Of a stretch of 64,000 bases of DNA, positions 52,476 to 61,148 are shown one piece after another. The stretch spans positions 8,045 to 72,044 of the forward strand of contig JAVBLA010000036.1 in NCBI GenBank assembly GCA_031553775.1, given 5' to 3'. Origin of the DNA: JAISFI01 sp031553775 (GTDB lineage Bacteria; Bacteroidota; Bacteroidia; Bacteroidales; Azobacteroidaceae). Position 1 is the stretch's first letter. The number at the start of each line of letters is the position of its first letter. Made by a program: the position numbers and the translations under genes. The notes under the pieces were generated by a model. It did no database searches. It saw nothing but the letters and a program-made list of their open reading frames with translations, and was not told where the DNA came from.

Positions 52476-54215
52476 ATGTTCAAAGAACTGTTACATACAC
52501 TGGAAACTTTCAACTGGCAGGCATTTCACTTTCTGCGGCCACAGGTCCTATGGGCCTTTATCCCCCTGGCAATTGTCATCCTGCTTCTGCTTTGGGGAAA
52601 CCGGGAGCAGAAAAAATGGAAACATATTATTGCTCCTGCCTTGCGGCCGTATATGTTCAGTAAAGGAAGTGTCACCGCTATTGTATTACCCCTCGTATTA
52701 CTGGTTGTTTCCCTATCGTGCATGATTCTGGCCTTAGCCGGACCAACCTGGAAAAAGCGGAACATTCCCGGAGAAAAAATTCCGGCAGTCGTGATGATTG
52801 CATTGGATTTATCCAAATCCATGCTGGCCGAAGATATACAGCCATCCCGGTTGGAAAGGGCCAAACTAAAAATTGTCGATTTCCTGGATGCAAATCCGCG
52901 GGCCCGAGCAGGTTTACTGGCATTTGCCGGAACACCTCATCCGGTACTGCCCTTTACCAGCGACTACAGTCTGATCAAACATCACGCACAGAGTCTTTAT
53001 AACTGGGCAATGCCGGTACAGGGAACCAATATGGGATTAGCCATCCAGATGATGGATACGATGATGATCCGGGTACAGGCTCCCAGTACAATACTCCTGA
53101 TGACAGACATTATCGACAACAATGAAGCGACTATGCTGGCCGATTTCATCAATAATTCCATCCATCGGATGGAAATACTGCTTTTTTCAACGCCACAGGG
53201 AGCTCCCATACCAGGAGTAAAAGATGTTATCTCTAAACAGGATCTCGCCGTGGTAAGCAATCTACAGCAAAATGAGAAAATACATATTTCCACCATCACT
53301 TTAGATAAATCGGATGTGGAAGGTATTGCCGAAAGAATCAGTAAAAACCTGATCTTTGAAAAAGACAAGGACAAAGATACCAAAGACTGGGACGATATGG
53401 GATGGATCTTCCTGATTCCGGCGCTAATCATCATGATTTTCTGGTTCCGGAAAGGCTGGGTAGTGCAATGGTGCCTGATTCCATTCATATTTATTTCATT
53501 TACTTCCTGCGGAGTGGATAGCAAACATCCTGACTGGTGGTACACGCCCGACTACCAGGGGCAAATGTGGTATAACAAAGGAGATTATAAACAAGCTGCA
53601 GAACATTTTGAGGACAATACTCATAAAGCAGTGGCCTATTACAAAGCAGGAGATTATCATTCCGCAGTTGAACTTTTTGCAGAAGACAGTACTGCAGCCG
53701 GACGGTATAATTATGGGCTGGCCTTGGCCAAACTCGGGAGTTATGACGATGCCGTACAGGCATTCCAGGCAGCCGCGTCACTAGATCCTTCGCTGAAACA
53801 AGCCGCTGAAAAAAATATCGACGCCACGAAGCTCATGAAAGACGAAGCAAGCAGCGTCATGCGTTTCCAACCAGACAAGAGCATGGTAGACAAGGCATTG
53901 GAAGCTACAAAAAAAGATCCGTTGAAAGAGCGGAAACCCCAGTCGGAAGACGAACAACTCTCATCGGATACAGAAGTCAAAAAGTTGCCTACACATGGCG
54001 ACCGTATTTCCGATGAAGTACAAAGCGATATTCACAGAGCCAAAGAGCAGAAATTTCCACCCAAAGATTTCAAAATGGATACGAAAATGCCTGTTGAAAC
54101 CAAGGTCCTGATGCAAAAAACAAACGCCGATCCGGGAGAATTTCTGCACCGGCGATTCGAGATCCAACAAAAAAAATATTTTCCGGATGAAAAAGGGACA
54201 AAAGAAAATTGGTAA
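52476..54215 (+). CDS. BatB-BatC fusion: VWA domain plus TPR region
   Basis: A 579-residue protein joining two Bat proteins that are separate in many genomes. Residues about 20-330 are BatB-like: two membrane helices, a VWA domain with MIDAS motif DLSKS and the MTDIID loop, then a helix (about 310-328). After a second hydrophobic segment comes ISFTSCGVDS (about 342), which reads as a relic lipobox from a once-separate BatC. Residues about 355-450 are TPR repeats (WYNKGDYKQAAEHF, YNYGLALAKLGSYDDAVQAF) and the charged tail is low-complexity. Confidence 0.9.
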   Translation: MFKELLHTLETFNWQAFHFLRPQVLWAFIPLAIVILLLLWGNREQKKWKHIIAPALRPYMFSKGSVTAIVLPLVLLVVSLSCMILALAGPTWKKRNIPGEKIPAVVMIALDLSKSMLAEDIQPSRLERAKLKIVDFLDANPRARAGLLAFAGTPHPVLPFTSDYSLIKHHAQSLYNWAMPVQGTNMGLAIQMMDTMMIRVQAPSTILLMTDIIDNNEATMLADFINNSIHRMEILLFSTPQGAPIPGVKDVISKQDLAVVSNLQQNEKIHISTITLDKSDVEGIAERISKNLIFEKDKDKDTKDWDDMGWIFLIPALIIMIFWFRKGWVVQWCLIPFIFISFTSCGVDSKHPDWWYTPDYQGQMWYNKGDYKQAAEHFEDNTHKAVAYYKAGDYHSAVELFAEDSTAAGRYNYGLALAKLGSYDDAVQAFQAAASLDPSLKQAAEKNIDATKLMKDEASSVMRFQPDKSMVDKALEATKKDPLKERKPQSEDEQLSSDTEVKKLPTHGDRISDEVQSDIHRAKEQKFPPKDFKMDTKMPVETKVLMQKTNADPGEFLHRRFEIQQKKYFPDEKGTKENW

Positions 54216-54243
54216 ACAACAATCAAAAATCAACGATAATCCC

Positions 54244-54270
54244 GTAGGGGCGGATTCAAAATCCGCCCGT
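54244..54270. repeat. REP-like hairpin between the BatBC and BatD genes
   Basis: GTAG, then GGGCGGAT-TCAAA-ATCCGCCC, then GT: a perfect 8-bp stem with a 5-nt loop and the same GTAGGGG opening as the inverted copy at 40875-40899. It splits the only long gap (93 bp) in the Bat operon. Confidence 0.65.
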
Positions 54271-54308
54271 CCTGATATCCCCACAAATCCGGATTAAAGA
54301 AAAAAAAC

Positions 54309-55709
54309 ATGCCCAACAAACAAAAAAAAATATCACCCCAAAAAATGCCCCATAAATTCTTGTGGGCCAACATTCTGTTGATATTCATCCTGCTCCTGTC
54401 AGCCACCCCAAAGGTCGAGTCCCAGGTATTTGCCAACATCAACCTCAGCCGGGATAAAGTCTATGTACAGGAACCCTTCCGTGTTACCATAACCGTATAT
54501 ACCAAAACATGGTTTACCGCACCGGTTGAATTCGGAAACCTGCAGATACCCAATGCATTTATCATTCCTTTCGATGATACGCAACCCGGGATGTTCACTA
54601 TCGGAGGCAAACAATATCCTGGAATTCAGTTTTACTACATCGTTTTTCCATATAAGGCCGGAAATTTTACCGTGCCGGCTTTTGAAGTCACAGCACAGAG
54701 TCCGCCGGAAGGAAGTTCAACCAGCCGGAAAATAGTCATAAAAACACCTCCACAGTCTTTTGAGGTGAAAGATGTTCCCGAAAAACTCAAGGCTAAAGGA
54801 GCCTGGTTCGTGGCTAAAGGAGTGAGTATCCGGGAAAACTGGAGCCACGACCTGCAAACACTTAAAGTCGGAGATGTATTGAAACGGACTATTACCATCG
54901 ATGCAAAGGGAACCCTGCCGCAATTTATTCCGGCCGTTACAGACCAGACGGAAGTTAAATGGGCTTCCACCTATCCGCAGGATCCTATACTAACCGATAC
55001 ACGTGCCGGTGGAGATGCCAACGGGCGCAGTGTTCAAACCATCACTTACTTACTGGAAAAGGCAGGAAACTATACAATCCCCGAAATCAATTTATCTTTC
55101 TGGAATCCCTATTCCAGCAAGATAAATACCCAATCACTGAAAGAAGAGAAAATCCATGTCGCCGACAATCCGGATCTGGGAATTCTGACTACGTTAAAAG
55201 ACAGCCTGGATGCAACAGTGAGCAAGACCGGCAAGGCAGAAGAAACCCATGGGCCACTTCGTATATTGGGTATGCCATGGTACTATTTTGCTGCTATTGT
55301 AATCGGAATACTTTTGTTAGTGTATATTCTGATTCGTTTTAGTATCAAAGGGTATAGAATCCTATCAGCCCGGAGAAAAAAATATTTAGCCAGTGAGGCT
55401 TACAAATTCAGGCAATTCATTCATTCCGGAGATAACAATAAAGATTTTCTGAATGCATTATATGCCTGGTGGGATAGTCTGAAGTACAGGCCTTCTGCTT
55501 CTGTAAGTGATTCGTTGATAGAAACAAATAATGCTCAGGATGCTTACATTGTAGAATCATTTATGGACCAATCGCTTAATTCTCAAATAGTGGCCGACAA
55601 AGTAAAAGATGTGAAGCGGGTAATGGAGAAATACCGGAAAGAGAATGACGATAGAGATCTCGATGAGGATAAAGGGGTAAATGAGGAGCAGAAGATTAAA
55701 AGCATTTGA
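54309..55709 (+). CDS. BatD-like protein
   Basis: A 466-residue protein with a signal peptide (a hydrophobic core near residues 19-33, cleavage near KVESQ), tandem Ig-like/BatD beta domains (about 40-300, with LSRDKVYVQEPFRVTITVYT and the FVAKGVSIRENWSHDLQTLKVGD region), one membrane helix (about 323-345, WYYFAAIVIGILLLVYILI), and a charged cytoplasmic tail. BatD proteins pair with BatA-C in Bacteroidetes and spirochaetes. It is the last gene of the plus-strand Bat operon, after the REP-like hairpin. Confidence 0.88.
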   Translation: MPNKQKKISPQKMPHKFLWANILLIFILLLSATPKVESQVFANINLSRDKVYVQEPFRVTITVYTKTWFTAPVEFGNLQIPNAFIIPFDDTQPGMFTIGGKQYPGIQFYYIVFPYKAGNFTVPAFEVTAQSPPEGSSTSRKIVIKTPPQSFEVKDVPEKLKAKGAWFVAKGVSIRENWSHDLQTLKVGDVLKRTITIDAKGTLPQFIPAVTDQTEVKWASTYPQDPILTDTRAGGDANGRSVQTITYLLEKAGNYTIPEINLSFWNPYSSKINTQSLKEEKIHVADNPDLGILTTLKDSLDATVSKTGKAEETHGPLRILGMPWYYFAAIVIGILLLVYILIRFSIKGYRILSARRKKYLASEAYKFRQFIHSGDNNKDFLNALYAWWDSLKYRPSASVSDSLIETNNAQDAYIVESFMDQSLNSQIVADKVKDVKRVMEKYRKENDDRDLDEDKGVNEEQKIKSI

Positions 55710-55764
55710 ACTTTGGTTCGATTGCGCCTGACTGACAGTTTTGCCATATGAAACCTCATCCTTT

Positions 55765-56745
55765 TCAATTATCAATTATTTTCGTGTCCGATAGCCGGGC
55801 AAAACGTCCGGTAACTTTTCCTTCAGCATCCGTTACATAGATTGTCGGAGTAGATGCAATACCGTATTTTTTGAAAATTTCACTTTCAAAACCTTTGAGA
55901 TCGCATACTTTCATTGCCCATGGAAAACTATCAGCTGTATATTTATAAACCCTTTCGTCGTTGTCTGCGGAGACTGTAACTATCTGATACCCTCTACTCT
56001 GCAATTCATTGTAATGTCTTTTGAGTTCATCGAGTTGCAGGTTGCAGTTGCCACAGCCTGTTTCATAAAACAGAACAATGATCTGTTTAAGATCGCTTAC
56101 TCCGGGAATTTCGGGAGCAGGATTGTTCATTATTTTAGAAGCCGTAAGCAGGCGGGCACTGATTTCACCATGTCCGGCATCTTCTAAATTCAGTCCGAAA
56201 CTATAAGCAGCGATCTTTTCCGCAGCTTTGTCCAAACCGAATTGTTCAAAAAATTCGATCAGATCATGAGTCAGGTAGGAAGCTATTTTCGGATGTACGG
56301 GTACAATCCGGTCCAATACCCGCTTGGCTACCGGTACGAATACTGTAGCAAATTCATCGGCACTCTGGGTAGTTTGTGCATAAAAAGCGACCCAGTTCTG
56401 GATGTACTCCCTCCACATTCCGGAATTGTATAATACATCGAAAGAGAGCGTGTCGTTCACATAAGCCTTGGCGGCATTGAATGTTGCTTCCGAATTGATC
56501 GACGGTATTTTTGCCAGATGTGAAGCAATATCCTGGTAAGCGTCCGATTGAGGGATTAATATCACCAAACCATTATAATCTCTCAGCTCAAGTTGGGTTT
56601 TTCCTTTGGAATCAGGAATCACGGTTCCCAGATCAAGGGTATCTTTCCCGGCAAATCCTTTTACTATATAAGATTGTTGGGCCAGAAGTCCTACAAATCC
56701 GGTACAGAAAAAAAAGAGACAAAAAATCAAGTATTTCATTTTCAC
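55765..56745 (-). CDS. Secreted thioredoxin-fold protein (TlpA/ResA-like)
   Basis: A 326-residue periplasmic or outer-membrane-facing protein with a signal peptide (cleavage after about residue 22, GLLAQ). The N-terminal half (about 25-205) is helical and unrecognised, with a DUF5106-like look. The C-terminal half is a thioredoxin fold with redox motif CGNC (about residue 231; FYETGCGNCNLQL) and a cis-Pro in YGIASTPTIYVTD. It likely reduces or oxidises disulfides of exported proteins. It converges on the Bat operon and is the distal gene on its strand. Confidence 0.88.
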   Translation of the reverse strand: MKMKYLIFCLFFFCTGFVGLLAQQSYIVKGFAGKDTLDLGTVIPDSKGKTQLELRDYNGLVILIPQSDAYQDIASHLAKIPSINSEATFNAAKAYVNDTLSFDVLYNSGMWREYIQNWVAFYAQTTQSADEFATVFVPVAKRVLDRIVPVHPKIASYLTHDLIEFFEQFGLDKAAEKIAAYSFGLNLEDAGHGEISARLLTASKIMNNPAPEIPGVSDLKQIIVLFYETGCGNCNLQLDELKRHYNELQSRGYQIVTVSADNDERVYKYTADSFPWAMKVCDLKGFESEIFKKYGIASTPTIYVTDAEGKVTGRFARLSDTKIIDN

Positions 56746-56813
56746 ATTTTTATTAAGGGTTATTCTTACTTATTCATATAAAACATGCAACCGGACAAAA
56801 AACGCTCCTGTTT

Positions 56814-57269
56814 TCAGAATCCGATCCAATTTCCTATATATTGGTATAACATGATATAAATTAAAAACCGGCAGAATTTACCAACAAGCATAAAAATACT
56901 GCACCGGGTAAAGTTCACTTTGTAAAACCCTAATGCCAAGGCAAATATATCTCCAACAAGAGGAACCCAGACTAAAAAAGCCAACAGGCTTCCGTATTTT
57001 TCTATCCGTTTTTTCTGTTTCTCGATTTTTTCCCGTGAGGTTTTCATCCATTTTTCTATCCATTCCCATTTTCCCATCCATCCGAGTCCATAAGTTGAAA
57101 GGCTTCCCAACCAATTTCCTGCTGTAGCTATAATAAGTACATAAAGGGGAGATGCACCTGCCAGTAACAGGCCGGTGACCAGAATCTCCGAACTGAGAGG
57201 CAGGATCGTGGCGGCTAAAAACGAACCCAAGAATAATCCCAGGTATCCCCATTGCAACAGGTATTCCAT
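56814..57269 (-). CDS. YqaA/DedA-family membrane protein (SNARE-associated fold)
   Basis: A 151-residue protein with three or four membrane segments, starting MEYLLQWGYLGLFLGSFLAA; a TTG two codons upstream is less likely. The SNARE-associated/DedA-like core is visible: ATILPLSSEILVTGLLLAG, GNWLGSLSTYGLGW, a basic linker, then VWVPLVGDIFALALGF. DedA relatives flip or transport lipid carriers across the inner membrane; the YqaA branch is shorter and its function is not established. It sits 12 bp downstream of the Rpn gene on the same strand. Confidence 0.88.
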   Translation of the reverse strand: MEYLLQWGYLGLFLGSFLAATILPLSSEILVTGLLLAGASPLYVLIIATAGNWLGSLSTYGLGWMGKWEWIEKWMKTSREKIEKQKKRIEKYGSLLAFLVWVPLVGDIFALALGFYKVNFTRCSIFMLVGKFCRFLIYIMLYQYIGNWIGF

Positions 57270-57281
57270 CAGCAACAGACC

Positions 57282-58178
57282 TTACTTATTATTAGAGATA
57301 TTCCGGATTTGTGCCTCAGTAAGACCGGTTATACGAGAAATTGTCTCAACAGGAAGTCCTTCTTGCAGACATTTCAGGGTAATCTCCGTTTTCTCTTCTT
57401 TTTTGCCTACGCCTACACCTTCTTCTCGTCCTTCTTTTCTTGCTTCTTCCCTGGCGTAATCGACAGCATCACGAACGTCCTGATATTCCAATATACTTTT
57501 CCGGTATTCTTCCATATCTTTTTCTGTTAATTGTTTAATTTCTGCTGTTTTGAACAGCTTTTCAAATATTCTTCCCTGAACTTCCGATGGATAATTATCC
57601 AAACAGGACAAGTTTCTCAGGCAAAACATCCAGCGATCAATATTTGTTGTCAACTCTTGTAATTCTTTGTTGAATTTGGGGAGTTCAACAAAAATAAAAT
57701 TCAATTTTTTGGAATAGAGACTCTTGGTCCTCTCCCGTAACAATTGCACCCGCTCAATGAAATAATCCTTGTCTCCTTCCGACTCATTAAATAAGACAAA
57801 ATCAAGAATAGCAACCATGTAAACAGCCTTTAGCCGATAATTCCAACTTCCGGGAAGCCCTTGCTTCTGAATCGGGAATGTAGAATAATACAAACAACGA
57901 TCCCTGAAGTAGGGCTCTTTAGCCTTTTGCATTTCCACGATGAAATATTCTCCCTTTTCGTTGGTACAAAATATGTCAAAGATAACTTTCCGGTCTTTTT
58001 CAAGATCGCCTAATTGCAATGTCGGCTGGAATTGCAAATCGGTAATTTTGTTTTCCTCGCAAATAATTTCATTAAGCAGATCAATCAACAACTCTTTATC
58101 TAATTCATTGAAAAACAACTTTTTGAATCCAAAATCAGTTAAAGGATTCAGATACTTCGCTTCTAAAAATTCTTTCAT
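57282..58178 (-). CDS. Rpn-family PD-(D/E)XK nuclease (transposase-like)
   Basis: A 298-residue protein of the recombination-promoting nuclease/putative transposase family. It opens with the family block YLNPLTDFGFKKLF. Catalytic residues are visible as Asp68 (VIFDIFC), Glu82 and Gln84 (YFIVEMQKA), the D...ExQ form of PD-(D/E)XK. The C-terminal region has the usual REEARKEGREEG charged linker and an ETISRITGLTEAQI helical tail. E. coli RpnA-E promote RecA-independent recombination in vivo. No inverted repeats or target duplications were seen, so this is not a complete insertion sequence. Confidence 0.9.
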   Translation of the reverse strand: MKEFLEAKYLNPLTDFGFKKLFFNELDKELLIDLLNEIICEENKITDLQFQPTLQLGDLEKDRKVIFDIFCTNEKGEYFIVEMQKAKEPYFRDRCLYYSTFPIQKQGLPGSWNYRLKAVYMVAILDFVLFNESEGDKDYFIERVQLLRERTKSLYSKKLNFIFVELPKFNKELQELTTNIDRWMFCLRNLSCLDNYPSEVQGRIFEKLFKTAEIKQLTEKDMEEYRKSILEYQDVRDAVDYAREEARKEGREEGVGVGKKEEKTEITLKCLQEGLPVETISRITGLTEAQIRNISNNK

Positions 58179-58350
58179 AATCAGTTGGTTTTAGTTATAT
58201 TTTTAAATCAGGACAAATGTACATAAAAGTGGAAAAAATTCCAAATGCAAATAAAAAACGTTCAAACCGTTCTTAAATATTAGATTACACATCTGATAGT
58301 ATAATAAATCTATTATGAAACGGCACCCTATATTTATGTCAATGAACATT

Positions 58351-58370
58351 GTAGGGAGAGGTCTCCCCTG
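58351..58370. repeat. REP-like short hairpin between the Rpn and nadC genes
   Basis: GTAGGGAGAGGTCTCCCCT: GGGAGA pairs with TCTCCC around GG, with the same GTAGGG opening as the REP-like elements at 40875 and 54244. It is shorter and less certain than those two. Confidence 0.45.
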
Positions 58371-58411
58371 CCGGGATTTTACATAAAAAAGAAAAATTGG
58401 CAGAAAATTTG

Positions 58412-58419
58412 TATTTTTG
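58412..58419 (+). promoter_or_regulatory. Probable -7 element of nadC
   Basis: TATTTTTG, 31 bp before the nadC ATG at 58450, matches TAnnTTTG. No clear -33 TTTG is found at standard spacing. Confidence 0.45.
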
Positions 58420-58449
58420 CAATTCCAAACCAATTCTCAGTTATTATAT

Positions 58450-59292
58450 ATGAATTCTTTAATAGACGAATTAATCCGCTTAGCCTTTGCTGAAGACATA
58501 GGCGACGGCGACCATACCACATTAAGCAGTATTCCGTCAAGTGCACAGGGAAAAGTACAACTGATCGTCAAGGAGAAGGGAGTACTGGCCGGAGTAGAAA
58601 TTGCCCGGAAGATTTTCCTTACATTCGATAAAAGCTTGAAAGTAAGAGTTTTAATACCAGATGGAACGGATGTAAATTACGGTGATATTGCTTTTACAGT
58701 AGAAGGTAAAGTACAATCATTGCTTCAGACAGAACGCCTGGTACTGAATGTAATGCAACGGATGAGCGGTATCGCTACCACTACCCGCAAATATGCAAAA
58801 GCGCTGGAAGGTACCAAAACCCGTGTACTGGATACCCGGAAAACAACTCCGGGCATGCGAATGCTGGAAAAAGAAGCAGTCAGGATCGGCGGCGGCGTGA
58901 ACCACCGGATCGGACTGTTCGATATGATCCTGTTGAAAGACAACCATGTGGATTTTGCCGGAGGTATTGCCAATGCCATCCGCGGAGCCCAAAAATATTG
59001 TAAAGAACATCACAAAGACCTGAAAATAGAGATCGAAGTGCGCAACTTCAACGAATTACAGGAAGCATTGAATACAGGAGGTGTAGATCGCATTATGCTG
59101 GATAATTTCAATACGGAAAATACGAAAAAAGCGGTTCAGATTGTCAATGGAAGATATGAAATCGAATCATCGGGAGGAATTACGTTCGATAACCTCCGGG
59201 ATTATGCGGAGTGTGGGGTGGATTATATTTCCGTCGGGGCTTTGACTCACTCAGTGAAAAGTCTGGATATGAGTCTGAAGGCTGTGGAATAA
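58450..59292 (+). CDS. nadC: Nicotinate-nucleotide (quinolinate) pyrophosphorylase
   Basis: A 280-residue enzyme that joins quinolinate and PRPP to make nicotinate mononucleotide in de novo NAD synthesis. The ATG at 58450 (MNSLIDELIRLAFAEDIGDGD) is the family start. The TPGMRMLEKEAVRIGGGVNHRIGLFDMILLKDNH core contains the substrate Arg/His/Lys residues, and the EVRNFNELQEAL and DRIMLDNF segments complete the barrel. It is monocistronic, with a hairpin terminator after it and its partners nadA/nadB not adjacent. Confidence 0.96.
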   Translation: MNSLIDELIRLAFAEDIGDGDHTTLSSIPSSAQGKVQLIVKEKGVLAGVEIARKIFLTFDKSLKVRVLIPDGTDVNYGDIAFTVEGKVQSLLQTERLVLNVMQRMSGIATTTRKYAKALEGTKTRVLDTRKTTPGMRMLEKEAVRIGGGVNHRIGLFDMILLKDNHVDFAGGIANAIRGAQKYCKEHHKDLKIEIEVRNFNELQEALNTGGVDRIMLDNFNTENTKKAVQIVNGRYEIESSGGITFDNLRDYAECGVDYISVGALTHSVKSLDMSLKAVE

Positions 59293-59301
59293 AAAGCAGG
59301 A

Positions 59302-59360
59302 GAACATTCCGTTATTGTGCTATTATTTCCAATAACGGAATGTTCAAGTTTTGTTATTTT
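59302..59360. terminator. Bidirectional terminator between nadC and the acyltransferase gene
   Basis: A 15-bp perfect stem (59302-59316 with 59331-59345) has a 14-nt loop, followed on the plus strand by a T-rich run (GTTTTGTTATTTTT). It separates two convergent genes. Confidence 0.8.
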
Positions 59361-59932
59361 TATACCCTCATCACTTTCCCTTCTGATAAATTATAAGTAT
59401 CTCCGGATTCGGGACAAGTGGCATATCCATTTTCATCAAAATCCAAACGGTGCCCATATTCACTTACCCAACCGGTTTGCCTAGCCGGATTCCCTACGAC
59501 CAAACCATATGGAGGAATATCTTTCAAGACAACCGAACCGGCTCCTACCATAGCATATTCTCCTATAGTGATTCCACAAAGAATCGTTGCATTGGCACCG
59601 ATGCTAGCTCCTCTTTTTACAAGTGTTTGCTGATATTGGTCTTTCCGTATAACAGCACTGCGGGGATTCAGAATATTCGTAAATACACACGAAGGCCCCA
59701 GGAATACATCATCTTCACAAATCACACCGGTATAGACAGATACATTGTTTTGCACCTTAACATTATTTCCCAGCTTTACTCGTGGGGAGATCACCACATT
59801 TTGCCCGATATTACAATTTTCACCGATCTCAGCTTCCGGCATGATATGCGAGAAGTGCCAGATTTTTGTACCTTTTCCGATGTGGCAACCGGGGGCAACT
59901 ACTGCTGTTTCGTGAACCTGATAGGATTTCAT
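59360..59932 (-). CDS. Hexapeptide-repeat acyltransferase, WbpD-like
   Basis: A 190-residue left-handed beta-helix acyltransferase: VHETAVVAPGCHIGKGTKIWHFSHI, then IGENCNIGQNVVISPRVKLG, NVSVYTGVICEDDVFLGP and ASIGANATILCGITIGEY. The order and spelling resemble WbpD, which N-acetylates UDP-GlcNAc3NA in O-antigen synthesis. The adjacent gene encodes a DegT-family aminotransferase, the enzyme that would make the amino group to be acylated, so the pair probably builds a 3-acetamido sugar for surface glycan. The exact sugar is inferred. Confidence 0.85.
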   Translation of the reverse strand: MKSYQVHETAVVAPGCHIGKGTKIWHFSHIMPEAEIGENCNIGQNVVISPRVKLGNNVKVQNNVSVYTGVICEDDVFLGPSCVFTNILNPRSAVIRKDQYQQTLVKRGASIGANATILCGITIGEYAMVGAGSVVLKDIPPYGLVVGNPARQTGWVSEYGHRLDFDENGYATCPESGDTYNLSEGKVMRV

Positions 59933-59934
59933 AA

Positions 59935-59970
59935 GAAATTGAAAATTGAAAATTGAAAATTGAAAATGAA
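59935..59970. repeat. GAAAATT heptamer tandem repeats
   Basis: Four to five copies of a 7-bp unit GAAAATT lie just upstream of the acyltransferase start (minus strand). It is the inverse complement of the TTTTCAA runs before rlmH and leuB. Confidence 0.72.
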
Positions 59971-60029
59971 GGGAGATTGATAATGAAGAGGTGGTTCAAT
60001 CGCTATCGAGAGGGAGATTATGGAATTTT

Positions 60030-61148
60030 TCATGTGAAGAATGATTTTATTTGGGTGGTGATATAATTCAGTTGTTCTTCGTCCAGTTCCGTATGCATGG
60101 GTAATGATACTACTGAACTTGCCAAAGATGCGCTTACCGGACAGGTTGTTCCGAGGGAAAAGACGGGTTGTTCCGGGACGGACAAAGGATAGTAGATCAT
60201 GGTAGGAATCCCTTTTTCCTGTAAATAAGTCCGAAAAGCATCTCTCCTACCCTTTTTTATCTGTATGGTGTACTGATTGTACACCTGGGTGGAATATGGT
60301 GTTCCTACCGGGATTTGCAGATGTTCTTCCAAGTCCTTCAGGTGTTCGGAATAATACCGGGCAGCTTGTTTCCTGTCCGAATTATATTCATCCAGATATT
60401 GCAGTTTTACCCGCAATATTGCAGCCTGAATGGTATCTAAGCGGGAGTTACAACCCACTATCTCATGGCGGTATTTAGCGGACTGACCATGAGATGCCGT
60501 CATTTTCAAACGGAGAGCGAGATCAGGATCGTTGGTAAGCATAGCACCTCCATCGCCGAAACAGCCTAAGTTTTTAGAAGGAAAAAAAGACAGGCAGCCT
60601 ACTGTGCCCATTGTTCCGCATTGTTTTTGGACGCCATCGGAAAAACTATAAATAGCCCCGATACTTTGCGCGTTATCTTCTATTATCTGAAGATTATGTT
60701 TCGCAGCAATTTTGAGAAGAGATTCCATATCTGCCGATTGCCCGAACAAATGGACCGGGATGATCGCTTTTGTCTTCGATGTAATCAACGATTCCACCTG
60801 AGTAACATCCATATTATACGTACCGGGATCCACATCGACAAAAACAGGTTTCAATCCCAACAACAACGTAGCCTCGACTGCAGCAATGTAGGTAAATGCA
60901 GGAACAATCACCTCATCGCCCGGTTTCAGCCCTAATGCCATCAGGGATATCTGCAGGGCATCGGTACAATTGCCGCAAGGGATTACAAATGCGGCTCCGG
61001 TGTAGGCCGATAGTTCTTCTGCAAACCGGGCGACCGCCGGTCCGTTGATAAAAGCGGAAGATTCGATCACCTGCCGGATAGCCTCATCGATTTCCGGTTG
61101 GATTTTCCGGCACTGGCCTGCCAGGTCCAGCATTTGTATTTGTTTCAT
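60030..61148 (-). CDS. DegT/DnrJ/EryC1/StrS-family sugar aminotransferase
   Basis: A 372-residue PLP aminotransferase for nucleotide sugars, starting MKQIQMLDLAGQCRKI (ATG 61148; the upstream extension overlaps the neighbour). The VIPCGNCTDALQISLMALGL and GDEVIVPAFTYIAAVEA motifs are present, EDNAQSIGA follows, and the PLP lysine lies in SFFPSKNLGCFGDGGAML. It resembles WbpE, which transaminates UDP-3-keto-GlcNAcA, consistent with the WbpD-like gene downstream. Its start overlaps the stop of the phosphodiesterase gene by one base (TAATG), so the two are translationally coupled. Confidence 0.9.
   Translation of the reverse strand: MKQIQMLDLAGQCRKIQPEIDEAIRQVIESSAFINGPAVARFAEELSAYTGAAFVIPCGNCTDALQISLMALGLKPGDEVIVPAFTYIAAVEATLLLGLKPVFVDVDPGTYNMDVTQVESLITSKTKAIIPVHLFGQSADMESLLKIAAKHNLQIIEDNAQSIGAIYSFSDGVQKQCGTMGTVGCLSFFPSKNLGCFGDGGAMLTNDPDLALRLKMTASHGQSAKYRHEIVGCNSRLDTIQAAILRVKLQYLDEYNSDRKQAARYYSEHLKDLEEHLQIPVGTPYSTQVYNQYTIQIKKGRRDAFRTYLQEKGIPTMIYYPLSVPEQPVFSLGTTCPVSASLASSVVSLPMHTELDEEQLNYITTQIKSFFT

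Noticed and set aside
52997..53545. 182-codon antisense frame within the BatB-BatC gene
   Set aside because: Antisense of a gene with clear VWA domain motifs; its Ser/Ile-rich sequence has no domain signature.
57282..58178. Complete insertion sequence around the Rpn gene
   Set aside because: No terminal inverted repeats or target-site duplications were found, and Rpn proteins are usually chromosomal recombination nucleases despite the transposase-like name.
58203..58433. 76-codon minus-strand frame upstream of nadC
   Set aside because: It spans the nadC promoter motif and the REP-like hairpin and lacks any recognisable feature.
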